Part shown: positions 24,901-32,389 of the stretch, piece after piece
Layout of the letters: each line of letters starts with the position of its first letter
How positions within the stretch are numbered: the stretch's first letter is position 1
Assembly: GCA_029557905.1 (NCBI GenBank)
Contig: JAKQHR010000157.1
Coordinates: forward strand, 1-32,389
Length of the DNA: 32,389 bases
Source of the DNA: Verrucomicrobiota bacterium
Lineage (GTDB): Bacteria; Verrucomicrobiota; Kiritimatiellia; JAKQHR01
Direction of reading: 5' to 3'
Notes under the pieces: generated by a model
What the model saw: only the letters and a program-made list of their open reading frames with translations
Database searches by the model: none
Told to the model about the DNA's origin: nothing
Program-made: the position numbers and the translations under genes

Positions 24901-25542
24901 CTCGAGATAGTGGACATCATTGGTGGCCACCAGCGGCAGGCCGGTGCGCTTCGCCAGCTCCACGAGCCCCTGGTTCACCAGCCGCTGCTCCGGCATCCCG
25001 TGATCCTCCATTTCAAGGAAGAAATTATCCTTGCCCATGATGTCGCTGAACTCGCCGGCCACCCGGACGGCCTCGTCCATGTCGCCGCGGGAAAGGCACT
25101 CGGCCACTTCGCCCTTGAGACAGGCGGACATGCCGATCAGCCCCTTGTGATACTGGCTCAGGAGCTCCTTGTCTATCCGGGGCTTGTAGTAAAACCCCTC
25201 CAGATGGGAGAGGGAAATCAGGCGGATCAGGTTGTCATAGCCCTCGTCGGTTTCGGCCAGCAGCACGAAGTGGTTGGCGTAGCCCTTTCCGGCCTCATGC
25301 TTGCGTTCATGCCGGCTGCCGAAGGCGATATAGGTCTCGCACCCGATGATCGGCTTGATGCCGGCGGCCTTTGCCGCCTTGTAGAATTCCACCGTTCCGT
25401 AGAGCACCCCGTGATCGGTCATGGCCACGGCGTCCATGTTCAGCTCCGCGGCGCGCTTCATGGTCTTCGCGACATCGCACGCGCCGTCCAGCAGGCTGTA
25501 GGCTGTGTGAAAGTGCAAATGAATAAACGGTTTCTTGTTCAC
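21994..25542 (-). CDS. dnaE: DNA polymerase III subunit alpha (DnaE)
   Basis: The replicative polymerase catalytic subunit, 1182 residues, of normal length. The N-terminal PHP domain keeps an intact metal motif (HLHFHTAYSLLDGA, then MTDHGVLYG), unlike the degenerate E. coli version, so a PHP-linked proofreading activity is possible. The polymerase core has GPGRGSGAGSLVAY and the catalytic PPDFDIDFC near residue 407. GYGFNKSHSAAYA near 755 and the helix-hairpin-helix region follow, then an OB fold near 1000-1090. I chose the GTG at 25540-25542 because the product then starts as NKKPFIHLHFHT, the usual family start. A longer in-frame ATG start at 25611 adds an unrelated 23 residues. It is divergent from fusA. 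Confidence 0.95.
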   Translation of the reverse strand: MNKKPFIHLHFHTAYSLLDGACDVAKTMKRAAELNMDAVAMTDHGVLYGTVEFYKAAKAAGIKPIIGCETYIAFGSRHERKHEAGKGYANHFVLLAETDEGYDNLIRLISLSHLEGFYYKPRIDKELLSQYHKGLIGMSACLKGEVAECLSRGDMDEAVRVAGEFSDIMGKDNFFLEMEDHGMPEQRLVNQGLVELAKRTGLPLVATNDVHYLEKEHSEAHDIMICLQTQAVFSDPKRMRYSSRDLYMKSADEMWELFAEVPEALHNTRKIADRCNVQLRLDTGELHFPQYKVPEGHSAEGWLIHLAKEGLKERYGIEDIKHPKDDEEKKVCDRFQFEMGVIRQTGFINYFLVVSDFIRFARDQGIPVGPGRGSGAGSLVAYVLGITGLDPLRYHLIFERFLNPERVSPPDFDIDFCQTRRGEVIEYVKEKYGRENVAQIITFGTLGAKTVIRDIGRVLELPFADCDRLAKMVPEDVGTTLESAVANNPDFKRAIETEEFAKRIMKFARVLEGLPRNAGIHAAGVVIGDKPLIEILPLSLDKNKEPVTQFEMKPLEATGLLKMDFLGLKTLTMIREAVDHIRVNHGVEVDVQNLPIDDQETFDLLNRGDTLGVFQVESRGMRDLLRRIHLTQFEDLIAMIALYRPGPMNMLDPYVERKHGKVKITYDHPLLEEVLKETYGVMIYQEQVQRAANVLAGFSLAQGDLLRRAMGKKQPEEMAKQRQKFIDGCMKANKIPAEKAGKIFDNIERFAGYGFNKSHSAAYAIVSWQTAWLKAHYPAEFMAALLSIEIGNTDKLPIYIAECREMDIEVRPPSVNESDVRFRPMKDGSIRFGMAGIKNAGTGAVEAIVRERQANGPYKDLIDFCRRLDSRVVNRKVIESLVKCGAFDFSGMKRGRVFAGIDFAMSRAVAVQDDLQRGQASLFDMLDEGGRGAVTDELPPADPWPQSTMLSAEKELLGFYISGHPLKEYEWVLQKFSQNRVADLPSLETESGVHTRCGGLVCQFTRRFTKKKNEQQESRPMGTFHMEGLEGAVDVVVFPRPFEQYGCLLADEAAVMVAGELRKKGEELVLQAKEIHALKDIPGLFSKCMSLHIPSVNFDEKKAEQLKQVLRRHPGNTPVNICLQYPDGEKVFMDTTRSFRVTPCEKLVNAVEHIIGEDAVYLDINPSTYLKEQKGRNGWNGF

Positions 25543-25662
25543 AGTTAAAATCCAAAGACGGCGGGCAGCCCCGTCAGAAAGTTTTATATCCCAACCCGGG
25601 CGCCGAAGCAAACGGAAGCGGCAAATAATTTCCCGCGGCCGAAGATTTTTTTCATTTCCCCC

Positions 25663-25691
25663 TTGCGAACGGCGGCCGGGGAGTGCATAGT
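25663..25691 (+). promoter_or_regulatory. Sigma-70-type promoter for fusA
   Basis: TTGCGA at 25663-25668, a 17-bp spacer and CATAGT at 25686-25691, in the divergent dnaE-fusA gap. Both hexamers match the consensus at four of six positions. A start near 25698 would leave a leader of about 25 bp carrying the TTGAGG ribosome site. Confidence 0.45.
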
Positions 25692-25722
25692 CCGGCGTTT
25701 TTCTAATGGAAATTGAGGCAAA

Positions 25723-27804
25723 ATGAGCAGAACAGTACCCATTTCAAAGGTCAGAAACATCGGGATCATGGCGCATATCGACGCGGGCAAAACCACCGTG
25801 AGCGAGCGCATCCTGTTTTACACGGGAAAAACCCACAAGCTGGGCGAAGTGCACGATGGCGCGGCCACCATGGACTTCATGGTGCAGGAGCGCGAACGCG
25901 GCATCACCATCACCTCCGCCGCCACTTCCGCGGACTGGAAAGGGCACCAGATCAGCCTGATCGACACTCCGGGCCATGTGGACTTCACCGTCGAAGTGGA
26001 GCGCAGCCTGCGGGTGCTGGACGGCGCCATCGCGCTGTTCTGCGCGGTCGGCGGGGTGCAGCCCCAGTCCGAAAAGGTCTGGCATCAGAGCGAGAAATAC
26101 AACGTGCCCAAGATCGCCTTCATCAACAAGATGGACCGCATCGGCGCGGACTTTTTCGGGGTGGTCGAACAGATCCAGGACGAGCTCGGCGCCAATGCCG
26201 TGCCCATCATGATTCCCATGGGCAAAGAAGCGGATTTCCGGGGCATCATTGACCTCGTGACCATGAAGGCCATCTACTATGACGAGGAAAGCCAGGGCCG
26301 CCACTTCCACGAGGAGGACATTCCGGCCGACAAGATGGAAAAAGCCAAAAAATGGCGGGCCAACCTCATTGAGAAGTGCGCCGAACAGGATGACGGCCTG
26401 CTGGAGAAATTTCTAGAGGGGCAGGATTTCACCGAAAAGGACATCTGGGCCATCCTGCGCAAGGCGACCATCGCCCGACGCGTGGTGCCCGTCTATTGCG
26501 GATCCGCCTTCAAAAACAAGGGCATTCAGCGGCTGCTGGACGGCGTCATCAACTGCCTTCCGGCGCCGAATGAAATCCCGCCCATCATCTGCGAAAAGGG
26601 CGGCACGGGCCGCGAGCCGAACGAGGAGGAGCCTTTTTCGGCGCTGGCGTTCAAAATCGTCGCCGACAAGCACATGGGCAAGCTGATCTATATCCGCATC
26701 TATTCCGGAACCCTTCACGCCGGCACCACGGTGCTTAATTCCACACAGGAGCGCGAACAGCGGGTCGGCCGCATTCTGCGCATGCACGCCAACCGCCAGG
26801 AAAACATGGAAAAAGCCTTTGCGGGCGACATTGTCGCCATCGTCGGCTGCGCCCAGACCCGGACCGGCGACACGCTCTGCGATTCGCAGCATCCGATCCA
26901 TCTGGAGGCCATCGAGTTTCCGGCCCCCGTCATCTCCATCAGCATCGCGCCCGACTCGCGCGAGGACAACGAGAAGCTCGGCACCGCCCTGCACCGCCTT
27001 GCGGAGGAGGATCCCACCTTCACCGTGGGCTTTGACCAGGAGACCAGCGAAACCATCATCTCCGGAATGGGCGAGCTGCACCTGGAAATCATTGTGGACC
27101 GCCTGAAACGGGAATTCGGGGTTTCCGCGACCTCCGGCCGGCCGGAAGTGGCCTATCGCGAAACCGCAACGGACGATGCCGAAGGGTCTTACAAGTACGC
27201 CAAGCAGTCCGGCGGACGCGGCCAGTTTGGCCATGTGGTCATGAAAATCGAGCCGACGCCGGCCGGTACCGGCTTCGAATTCGTCAACGCCATCAAGGGC
27301 GGCAATATTCCGGCCGAATACATTCCGGCGGTGGAAAAGGGCGTCATCCAGGCCATGCTGGCCGGTTCCTACGCGGGCTATCCTGTCGTGGACATGTGCG
27401 TCACCCTGCTCGACGGATCCTATCATGAAGTGGACTCCAGCGACCTGGCCTTCCAGATCGCCGGCCGCACCTGCTTCAAGGAACTGTTCCGCAAGGCGGG
27501 CCCCCAGCTGCTTGAGCCGGTCATGTCCATCGAAGTGACCACGCCCGAGGAATTCATGGGCCCGGTCACCAGCTCCGTCTGCCAGCGGCGCGGGCGCATC
27601 GAATCCATGAACGATGTGCGCGGCGTCAAGATCGTCAGCGGATATGTTCCGCTCAGCGAAATGTTCGGCTATTCCAACGCGCTGCGCACCCTCACGCAGG
27701 GCCGCGCGAATTTCTCGATGCACTTTGAGCGCTACGAGGCCGTGCCCTTCGCCATCACCGAGCAGATCATCGCCAAGCGCCGCGAGGCCAACAAGGTTCA
27801 GTAA
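25723..27804 (+). CDS. fusA: Translation elongation factor G
   Basis: EF-G drives ribosomal translocation with GTP. The 693-residue length and all domains are normal. The P-loop is AHIDAGKTT, switch I has [11 protein letters not shown]3 is DTPGHVDF and G4 is NKMD. Domain II carries [11 protein letters not shown], domain [13 protein letters not shown], domain [10 protein letters not shown], and the C-terminus contains [23 protein letters not shown] replaces the FDGVSGVEPQSE form common in E. coli-type EF-G and resembles mitochondrial EF-G1 and the spd EF-G1 group. It stands alone, not in a str operon with rpsL, rpsG and tuf, so a paralogue may exist elsewhere. A terminator with repeated palindromes follows. 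Confidence 0.93.
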   Translation: MSRTVPISKVRNIGIMAHIDAGKTTVSERILFYTGKTHKLGEVHDGAATMDFMVQERERGITITSAATSADWKGHQISLIDTPGHVDFTVEVERSLRVLDGAIALFCAVGGVQPQSEKVWHQSEKYNVPKIAFINKMDRIGADFFGVVEQIQDELGANAVPIMIPMGKEADFRGIIDLVTMKAIYYDEESQGRHFHEEDIPADKMEKAKKWRANLIEKCAEQDDGLLEKFLEGQDFTEKDIWAILRKATIARRVVPVYCGSAFKNKGIQRLLDGVINCLPAPNEIPPIICEKGGTGREPNEEEPFSALAFKIVADKHMGKLIYIRIYSGTLHAGTTVLNSTQEREQRVGRILRMHANRQENMEKAFAGDIVAIVGCAQTRTGDTLCDSQHPIHLEAIEFPAPVISISIAPDSREDNEKLGTALHRLAEEDPTFTVGFDQETSETIISGMGELHLEIIVDRLKREFGVSATSGRPEVAYRETATDDAEGSYKYAKQSGGRGQFGHVVMKIEPTPAGTGFEFVNAIKGGNIPAEYIPAVEKGVIQAMLAGSYAGYPVVDMCVTLLDGSYHEVDSSDLAFQIAGRTCFKELFRKAGPQLLEPVMSIEVTTPEEFMGPVTSSVCQRRGRIESMNDVRGVKIVSGYVPLSEMFGYSNALRTLTQGRANFSMHFERYEAVPFAITEQIIAKRREANKVQ

Positions 27805-27808
27805 AAGC

Positions 27809-27898
27809 TCCAATCCCTGGAAGTTTCTGCGGAAAAAGTTCCAATCATTGGAAGTTTTCGGATGAAAAGTTCCAGTCATTGGAACTTTTCACTTTTTT
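27809..27898 (+). terminator. Triple palindrome after fusA, last unit a rho-independent terminator
   Basis: Three palindromes of one pattern follow the stop codon: TCCA-ATCCC-TGGA at 27809-27821, TTCCAATCATTGGAA at 27839-27853, and AAAAGTTCCA-GTCAT-TGGAACTTTT at 27865-27889. The last has a perfect 10-bp stem followed by CACTTTTTT, which fits an intrinsic terminator. The second can also extend its stem with A and T runs. Confidence 0.75.
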
Positions 27899-27909
27899 GC
27901 ATTTCGCGC

Positions 27910-27938
27910 TTAACTTGGCTCCCTTTGTGCTTTAGAAT
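27910..27938 (+). promoter_or_regulatory. Sigma-70-type promoter for the pseudo-HisKA protein gene
   Basis: TTAACT at 27910-27915, 17 bp, then TAGAAT at 27933-27938 (five of six matches at the -10). It lies just after the fusA terminator and 27 bp before the ATG at 27965. Confidence 0.5.
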
Positions 27939-27964
27939 GTCCTGCAAAAGGATGTATCGGAGAC

Positions 27965-29569
27965 ATGACTGGAGACGCAAACATTCCCGCAGCCGGAGGC
28001 GGTGACCGCAAACGGGCGACCGATGTGCAGGAGCTGCTGCGCCTGATGGGCATGTTCATCAACAACGCCAACCTGTACGGCCCGCAGCACGCCCTGACCG
28101 CCAAGGCCGGCGACCAGTGCTACAGTTACCTTGTCCCCCTGCAGCAGAAGTATCCCCGGATCAACTTCAGCTTCTCCGAAGGAAAGGTGCTGATTGACGG
28201 CGCGGCCGTGGATCTCTCGAACCCCTTCGTTCGGAATGTGGTCAACCGGCTGGTTTCGCTCAAGATTTCCGGTTTTTCCCTGATTCAGGGCATGCCCAAG
28301 ATGGAGTTCTACAAGCTGCTCGGACTGATTATCTCCGGCGCGGAGACCCTCGGCGACGACCTTGAACACGTCAAAAGCGAAAAAGTCACATATCAGCGCG
28401 TGACCGAACAGGAAGTGGTGGTGGACAAGGATGCCCTGGACGGCGCCGGGGAACTGGATGAGAAAATCAACCGCGTCCAGCAGATCATGGCCATTCTGAA
28501 AGGGGAAGTTTCGCCGGATTCGCCGGAGGCGCTCGAAGCGCTTCGCGAGACCGCCAGCGATGCCGACCAGCTGGCCAACCTGATCATGGAGGCCGCCGCC
28601 ATCCGGCAGGCCACCGCTTCGGTGGCCACGGGGGAATCCCTCGGAGACATCGTGGTCGGATGCCTCCGGCGCAGTTTTGACGGGCTGATGGCCGATCCGG
28701 CTTCCGCCACCCAGAAGGGCAAAAAAAGCGTCAAAAAAACCATGCTGCTGCTGGAAAAAGGCATCCTCGACCGACTGCATGCGCTGTCCGATGGAAGTCA
28801 TGGGGAATTCGACGACCAGGTGCAGTCCGAAGTCGAGGAGATGGTGGACGAGGTCGAAATAGACGCCCTGACCGACGAGTACATGAAGAAGCGCCTCGCC
28901 ATAGAAAAAAGCGAGCAGCGGCTCATGCGGTACATGAAGAAAAAAGGTCCTGAAGAACTTGAAGCGGCGGGACTGCGCGAAAAGCTTGCCGACGCCGGCC
29001 TCAATCCGGAAGGCTGGAAAGAGCTTGTGGTCAAGAGCGGAACCGGTGGAGGAGGCGGGGGCGAAGGGGGCGGAAGCGGAGATATCGGCATGCTGAGCAT
29101 CCTGCTGACCCAGCTGACCGATCTGATGGAGTCCGCCGAAGCCACGCCCGACAAGCTGGACAAAAAGGTTGAGGGCATCGACAAGGAAGTCGAAAACATC
29201 GCCGCCGGCACCGGAAGCAAAATCACGGAACTCGCGCAGAAGATTGAGAACGAGCGCGAGAACCTCCAGCATCCGGAAAAACATACCGCTGAAGAACTGA
29301 AACAGAACCATGCCGACATGATGGAACTCCTTGCTGAAATTGTTCAGGAGCTCTGTCAGCCCGTGGCGGCCACCAACTGCGCCGTGGGCATGCTCCTCTC
29401 CGGCCACATTGGAGAAATATCTGATGTGCAGAGGCACATGCTTGACGTCGCCCACCGCTGCGGCGAGCGGCTCGACACCCTGCTTTCGCGCCTGGTCGAG
29501 ATCGTCGGGCTGCCTGAAGGCCTGACTCCGGACAAGGAATCCGTCTACGGCCAAAAAGCCGGCGCCTGA
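27965..29569 (+). CDS. Cytoplasmic protein with a histidine-less HisKA-like C-terminal domain
   Basis: The 534-residue protein has no signal or membrane segment. Residues about 20-125 (LLRLMGMFINNANLYGPQHAL through GMPKMEFYKLLGLII) resemble the N-terminal module found in some HD-GYP and GAF regulators. A charged coiled-coil middle and a glycine-rich linker (residues about 359-372) follow, then a second coiled coil. Residues about 449-520 have the two-helix pattern of a HisKA dimerisation domain, including ERLDTLLSRLVEIVG. Where kinases have H-E-L-R-T-P this has Q-E-L-C-Q-P, and no HATPase domain follows. It is probably a scaffold or signalling adaptor. It has its own promoter and is followed after 17 bp by the transporter gene. 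Confidence 0.6.
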   Translation: MTGDANIPAAGGGDRKRATDVQELLRLMGMFINNANLYGPQHALTAKAGDQCYSYLVPLQQKYPRINFSFSEGKVLIDGAAVDLSNPFVRNVVNRLVSLKISGFSLIQGMPKMEFYKLLGLIISGAETLGDDLEHVKSEKVTYQRVTEQEVVVDKDALDGAGELDEKINRVQQIMAILKGEVSPDSPEALEALRETASDADQLANLIMEAAAIRQATASVATGESLGDIVVGCLRRSFDGLMADPASATQKGKKSVKKTMLLLEKGILDRLHALSDGSHGEFDDQVQSEVEEMVDEVEIDALTDEYMKKRLAIEKSEQRLMRYMKKKGPEELEAAGLREKLADAGLNPEGWKELVVKSGTGGGGGGEGGGSGDIGMLSILLTQLTDLMESAEATPDKLDKKVEGIDKEVENIAAGTGSKITELAQKIENERENLQHPEKHTAEELKQNHADMMELLAEIVQELCQPVAATNCAVGMLLSGHIGEISDVQRHMLDVAHRCGERLDTLLSRLVEIVGLPEGLTPDKESVYGQKAGA

Positions 29570-29586
29570 CCGCCGGTCAACCCATC

Positions 29587-30477
29587 ATGCCCGCATGGTT
29601 CATACCCGTCATCGCCGCGACCTTTATTTACGGCGCCATCAATTTTCTCTACAAGGTTGCGGCTGAACGCCAGCTTCATTCCGACCGCATCGTCAACATG
29701 GTGGGCGCCGCCGTCGCCCTGCTGTCGCTGCTGACACTGACCGTCGCGCAGCGGGGAAATCCCTTTCCCGTGTTCACGCGCGGCGTTTTCCTGTATGCCT
29801 TTTTTAACGGCCTTTTCTTCGGTCTCGGCGCGCTCACCAAGTTTGCGGCGCTCCGGCACGCGCCGGCCGGCACGGTCTTCCCACTGAACCGCCTCAACAA
29901 CATGATGGTCATGCTCGCGGGCTTCCTGTTTTTCGGCGACCGGCCGTCCGTGGTGCAGGCGGCTGGACTGGCCCTGACCATCTTGGTCATAGCACTGGTC
30001 TCGCTCGACCGCCCGGACTCATCGGGCGGACACAATTTCCCGCACAGAAAAAGAGGCGTCGTTTGTGCACTCCTCAGCGCGACCTGCACCGCTGCATCCA
30101 TGACCGTCGGAAAACTTCTGGCTGATACACAGGAAAACCGTCTGGCCTATATCTGCTGCTCCTATTTTCTTGTATTCCTGATCACCTCGGTCATGACCAC
30201 GGTCCGAAAAGGCTCGCTTCCGCGGGGCGGACGAACCGGATGGATGCCGGTTCTCGTCTTCGGACTGATGATCGGCGGGCTGAATTACGGAGGATATTTT
30301 CTCGTGCTGAAGGGATTCGGCATGGGCCCCATCTCTCTGGTGCAGGCCATTCTCAGCATGTCCATGGTGATCCCGATCGCGCTTTCGTGTGTTGTCTATC
30401 GGGAGCGGCTCAGTCCGGCCAATAAACTCGCGATCGTGCTGGCCGTGATTTCCGCCGCGCTCATCAGCAGCCCATGA
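29587..30477 (+). CDS. EamA/DMT-family transporter
   Basis: The 296-residue inner-membrane protein has ten predicted membrane segments in two similar halves, the EamA duplication. The first half reads IPVIAATFIYGAINFLYKVA, then PLNRLNNMMVMLAGFLFFGDRPS. The second repeats the pattern with LVQAILSMSMVIPIALSCVVYRERLS, and the E or D after the eighth and ninth segments is typical. Such proteins export or import small metabolites; the substrate cannot be predicted. It starts 17 bp after the upstream gene with a weak ribosome site, probably cotranscribed, and converges on rsmG with 1 bp between the stops. Confidence 0.85.
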   Translation: MPAWFIPVIAATFIYGAINFLYKVAAERQLHSDRIVNMVGAAVALLSLLTLTVAQRGNPFPVFTRGVFLYAFFNGLFFGLGALTKFAALRHAPAGTVFPLNRLNNMMVMLAGFLFFGDRPSVVQAAGLALTILVIALVSLDRPDSSGGHNFPHRKRGVVCALLSATCTAASMTVGKLLADTQENRLAYICCSYFLVFLITSVMTTVRKGSLPRGGRTGWMPVLVFGLMIGGLNYGGYFLVLKGFGMGPISLVQAILSMSMVIPIALSCVVYRERLSPANKLAIVLAVISAALISSP

Positions 30478-30478
30478 T

Positions 30479-31216
30479 TCACAGCGGGGTTTTCTTTGGC
30501 GTGCCCGGAAGACGCGGATAGGCGGCCGGCGTCGGGCCGGTCTTTCTGAGCGTCAGAATCCACGACACTGCATCGCCCTCGCCCGCCATCTGAATGCCCT
30601 CTGTCCGGGCCTTCAGAATACGCAGTGCGCGCGCCGCGCCGCGGACATCCTCCTCCACGGCCGCCCCCTTCAGGGCCGCCAGAATGCCGTTCATCTTCAG
30701 GAAGGGCATGGCCAGTTCCGCCAGTTCCGCCACGGAACCGACGGCGCGCACCACGGCGGCGTCATACCGGCCCCGGTGCGCGGGGTCATGCCCCGCATTC
30801 TCAGCCCGGGCGCACAGCACCTTGATTCCGGACAGCCCCAGTTCGCTCGCGGTCACGGCCAGGAAATCCGCCTTCTTGCGCGTGGCTTCAAGCAGCGTGA
30901 CGCGCAGGTCCCCCCGCATCACGGCCAGCGGAATCCCCGGCAGGCCCGCGCCGCTCCCGATGTCAACGACGCTTTTTGCCCCCGCCAGATGCGGCAGGAG
31001 CAAAAGGCTGTCATACACATGCCTCACCCAGGCCTCTTCCCTATCACGGACTGCGGTCAGGTTGAACTTCCTGTTTGCTTCAAGCACCAGGTCCAGATAG
31101 CGGCCCAGTTTCTCTTCCTGCGGGCCGCTGAGACTGAATCCGGCGGACCGGCACAGCGCCCGAAAGCGGTCCGGCGACGGAAAAGCGCGTTGTGATTTTT
31201 TTGCGATATCTGTCAC
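30479..31216 (-). CDS. rsmG: 16S rRNA (guanine-527-N7)-methyltransferase RsmG
   Basis: RsmG (GidB) methylates N7 of G527 in 16S rRNA; loss gives low-level streptomycin resistance in other bacteria. The 245-residue protein has the family start (LDLVLEANRKFNLTAVRDREEAWVRHVYDSL), the SAM site SVVDIGSGAGLPGIPLAV and EATRKKADFL, and VVRAVGSVAELAELA. The C-terminus is extended by about 25 residues rich in Pro (PAAYPRLPGTPKKTP), the usual RsmG tail. The start is GTG at 31214-31216, with no strong ribosome site. gid/par neighbours often seen with rsmG are absent. Confidence 0.93.
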   Translation of the reverse strand: MTDIAKKSQRAFPSPDRFRALCRSAGFSLSGPQEEKLGRYLDLVLEANRKFNLTAVRDREEAWVRHVYDSLLLLPHLAGAKSVVDIGSGAGLPGIPLAVMRGDLRVTLLEATRKKADFLAVTASELGLSGIKVLCARAENAGHDPAHRGRYDAAVVRAVGSVAELAELAMPFLKMNGILAALKGAAVEEDVRGAARALRILKARTEGIQMAGEGDAVSWILTLRKTGPTPAAYPRLPGTPKKTPL

Positions 31217-31257
31217 GCATTCTTGATATTCTTTGGCGGATGAATAGTCTACACAAC

Positions 31258-31923
31258 ATGAAAGAAAAAAATCTGGCCGGGATTATTGCACATCAACTCC
31301 GTCACCATGCGCCGTTCACAGCTGCGGGCTCGCTGGCGGGCATTCTGCTGATGTATCTGTGCTTTCAGATCGGGCTCACGAGGCCCGCTGTCACGCGCGC
31401 CTTCTGGCTCCTTCATCCGGCGCACGTGCTGCTCAGCGCATTCGTCACCACCGCCATGTACAGGCATGTGGCGCGATCCAGCTTCTGGAAAGCGCTGGTG
31501 ATCGGCTATCTCGGGTCCGTGGGCATCGGCACCCTCAGCGATTCCCTGATCCCGTATGCCGGCGAATGGATTCTGAGCATGGAGCATCACGACGCGCACA
31601 TCGGGTTCATCGAGAAGTGGTGGCTGATCAACCCTCTCGCCCTGCTCGGAATCGCCGGCGGTTATCTGCTCCCCAAAACCAAACTTCCGCATTTCGGGCA
31701 CGTCCTGCTCAGCACGTGGGCCTCGCTTTTCCATATGATGATGGCTCACGGCGACCAGGCCCCCATGACGGCGGGCCTTGCCGCCGGCATTGCCGTCTTT
31801 CTGTTTCTCGCGGTCTGGCTTCCCTGCTGCACCAGCGACATCGTGTTCCCCCTGCTGTTCACCGGATATATCCCGCCCTGCAGCTGCCCGGGACAGGCGC
31901 ATTCACATGAAGAAAAAGTATAA
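31258..31923 (+). CDS. Polytopic membrane protein, unknown function
   Basis: A protein of about 221 residues with six hydrophobic segments (APFTAAGSLAGILLMYLCFQIGL, WLLHPAHVLLSAFVTTAMY, LVIGYLGSVGIGTLSDSLIPY, WWLINPLALLGIAGGYLL, VLLSTWASLFHMMMAHG, AAGIAVFLFLAVWLPCC). Histidine-rich loops (HHDAHIGF, HMMMAHGD) and a C-terminus with CCTSD and PPCSCPGQAHSH suggest metal coordination. I recognise no family. The start is uncertain: ATG at 31258 or 31240, neither with a clear ribosome site. The radical SAM gene starts inside its 3' end (17-bp overlap), so the two are probably one operon. Confidence 0.6.
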   Translation: MKEKNLAGIIAHQLRHHAPFTAAGSLAGILLMYLCFQIGLTRPAVTRAFWLLHPAHVLLSAFVTTAMYRHVARSSFWKALVIGYLGSVGIGTLSDSLIPYAGEWILSMEHHDAHIGFIEKWWLINPLALLGIAGGYLLPKTKLPHFGHVLLSTWASLFHMMMAHGDQAPMTAGLAAGIAVFLFLAVWLPCCTSDIVFPLLFTGYIPPCSCPGQAHSHEEKV

Positions 31924-32389
31924 ATATCTCTTTGGCCCCGTTCCCTCGCGCCGGCTCGGCCTTTCGCTCGGCGTGGACCTGGTGCCGCACAAGATCTGCT
32001 CGATGAACTGCATCTTCTGCCAGCTCGGGAACACCGCGCGCACAACCATTGAGCGGCGCGAGTATGTCCCGACGGAAGACGTGCTGGCCGAGATCAGCGA
32101 CTGGCAGGCGCAGGGCGGACAAACCGACGTCATCACGCTTTCCGGCGGAGGCGAGCCGACACTGCACAGCCGGTTCGGCGAGGTGATAGATTTCGTGAAG
32201 GCGAAAACCCGGCACCGGACCGTCATCCTGTCCAACGGAAGCCTGCTCCACCTGCCCGAAGTCCGCCGCGAAGCCGCGCGCGCGGACATCGTCAAAATCA
32301 CGCTTGCTTCGTGGGACGAGGATTCCTTCCGCAAGATTCACCGGCCCCCGGCGGAAGTCACATTCGCGCGCATCATCGAGGGCGCCTGC
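31907..32389 (+). CDS. Radical SAM protein, 5' part (cut by window edge)
   Basis: From the ATG at 31907 the frame stays open for 161 codons to the window end. It reads KYLFGPVPSRRLGLSLGVDL, then the cluster motif CSMNCIFC (CX3CX2C), then LSGGGEPTLH and ADIVKITLASWDE. The GPVPSRRLG start is typical of the COG0731 group related to the wybutosine enzyme TYW1, and the GGGEPT strand binds SAM. The role in bacteria is unknown; a tRNA- or protein-modifying function is possible. It overlaps the membrane protein gene by 17 bp. The C-terminal part, which would refine the call, lies outside. Confidence 0.85.
   Translation, partial: MKKKYKYLFGPVPSRRLGLSLGVDLVPHKICSMNCIFCQLGNTARTTIERREYVPTEDVLAEISDWQAQGGQTDVITLSGGGEPTLHSRFGEVIDFVKAKTRHRTVILSNGSLLHLPEVRREAARADIVKITLASWDEDSFRKIHRPPAEVTFARIIEGAC

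Noticed and set aside
22315-25548. A very long plus-strand open frame (over 1000 codons)
   Set aside because: It is exactly antisense to dnaE, has no family motifs and is explained by the codon bias of a GC-rich gene.
26413-27879. Long minus-strand open frame opposite fusA
   Set aside because: Antisense shadow of EF-G without recognisable domains.
27932-29554. Long minus-strand open frame opposite the HisKA-like protein gene
   Set aside because: The plus strand has a good promoter, a start and coiled-coil domains; the antisense frame has no recognisable domain.

Overview
The window looks like chromosomal DNA of a GC-rich, Gram-negative bacterium of the PVC superphylum, most likely Kiritimatiellota or a close relative. 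This is inference. It rests on lipoproteins and a TonB receptor (outer membrane), an EF-G whose G domain resembles the mitochondrial/spd EF-G1 type, a CPHC/CTDC zinc-ribbon coiled-coil protein, and intergenic DNA full of short palindromes and T-tract arrays. No rRNA, tRNA or CRISPR array was seen.

Left part (1-7500). The window opens inside the 3' end of an ISL3-type transposase and its terminal repeat. A membrane TPR protein and era follow on the minus strand. On the plus strand are an endonuclease III-like glycosylase, two small lipoproteins and a membrane-anchored TPR protein. A minus-strand run then reads stress regulation and chaperones: STAS protein, RsbU-like phosphatase, second STAS protein, HATPase-like protein, grpE, dnaJ, rsmE, and a secreted protein of unknown function.

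Middle (12300-18415). A small zinc-ribbon protein is followed by a squalene/phytoene synthase gene split by a frameshift. Next comes a tightly overlapped minus-strand operon: ModE-like regulator, TonB receptor, SAM methyltransferase, integral membrane protein. A THEP1-like NTPase is transcribed divergently. The 40-bp divergent gap holds a palindrome that fits the ModE operator pattern, so the locus is a candidate molybdate/tungstate uptake system built from unusual parts.

Accessory region (18409-21990). Two 72-bp attC-like sites delimit an integron-type cassette array on the minus strand with no integrase in view. One cassette holds an AT-rich gene of unknown function. The other holds a small protein plus a BglII-like restriction enzyme and an MT-A70 DNA methyltransferase. 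About 1.05 kb without a convincing gene follows; it has two helically phased T-tract arrays, a perfect 23-nt palindrome, a REP-like cruciform and a solo copy of the ISL3-type terminal repeat.

Right part (21994-32389). dnaE and a fusA-type EF-G gene diverge from each other. fusA ends in a triple palindrome that includes a terminator. After it come a protein with a histidine-less HisKA-like domain, an EamA transporter, rsmG (minus strand), a polytopic membrane protein, and the 5' part of a radical SAM gene cut by the window edge.
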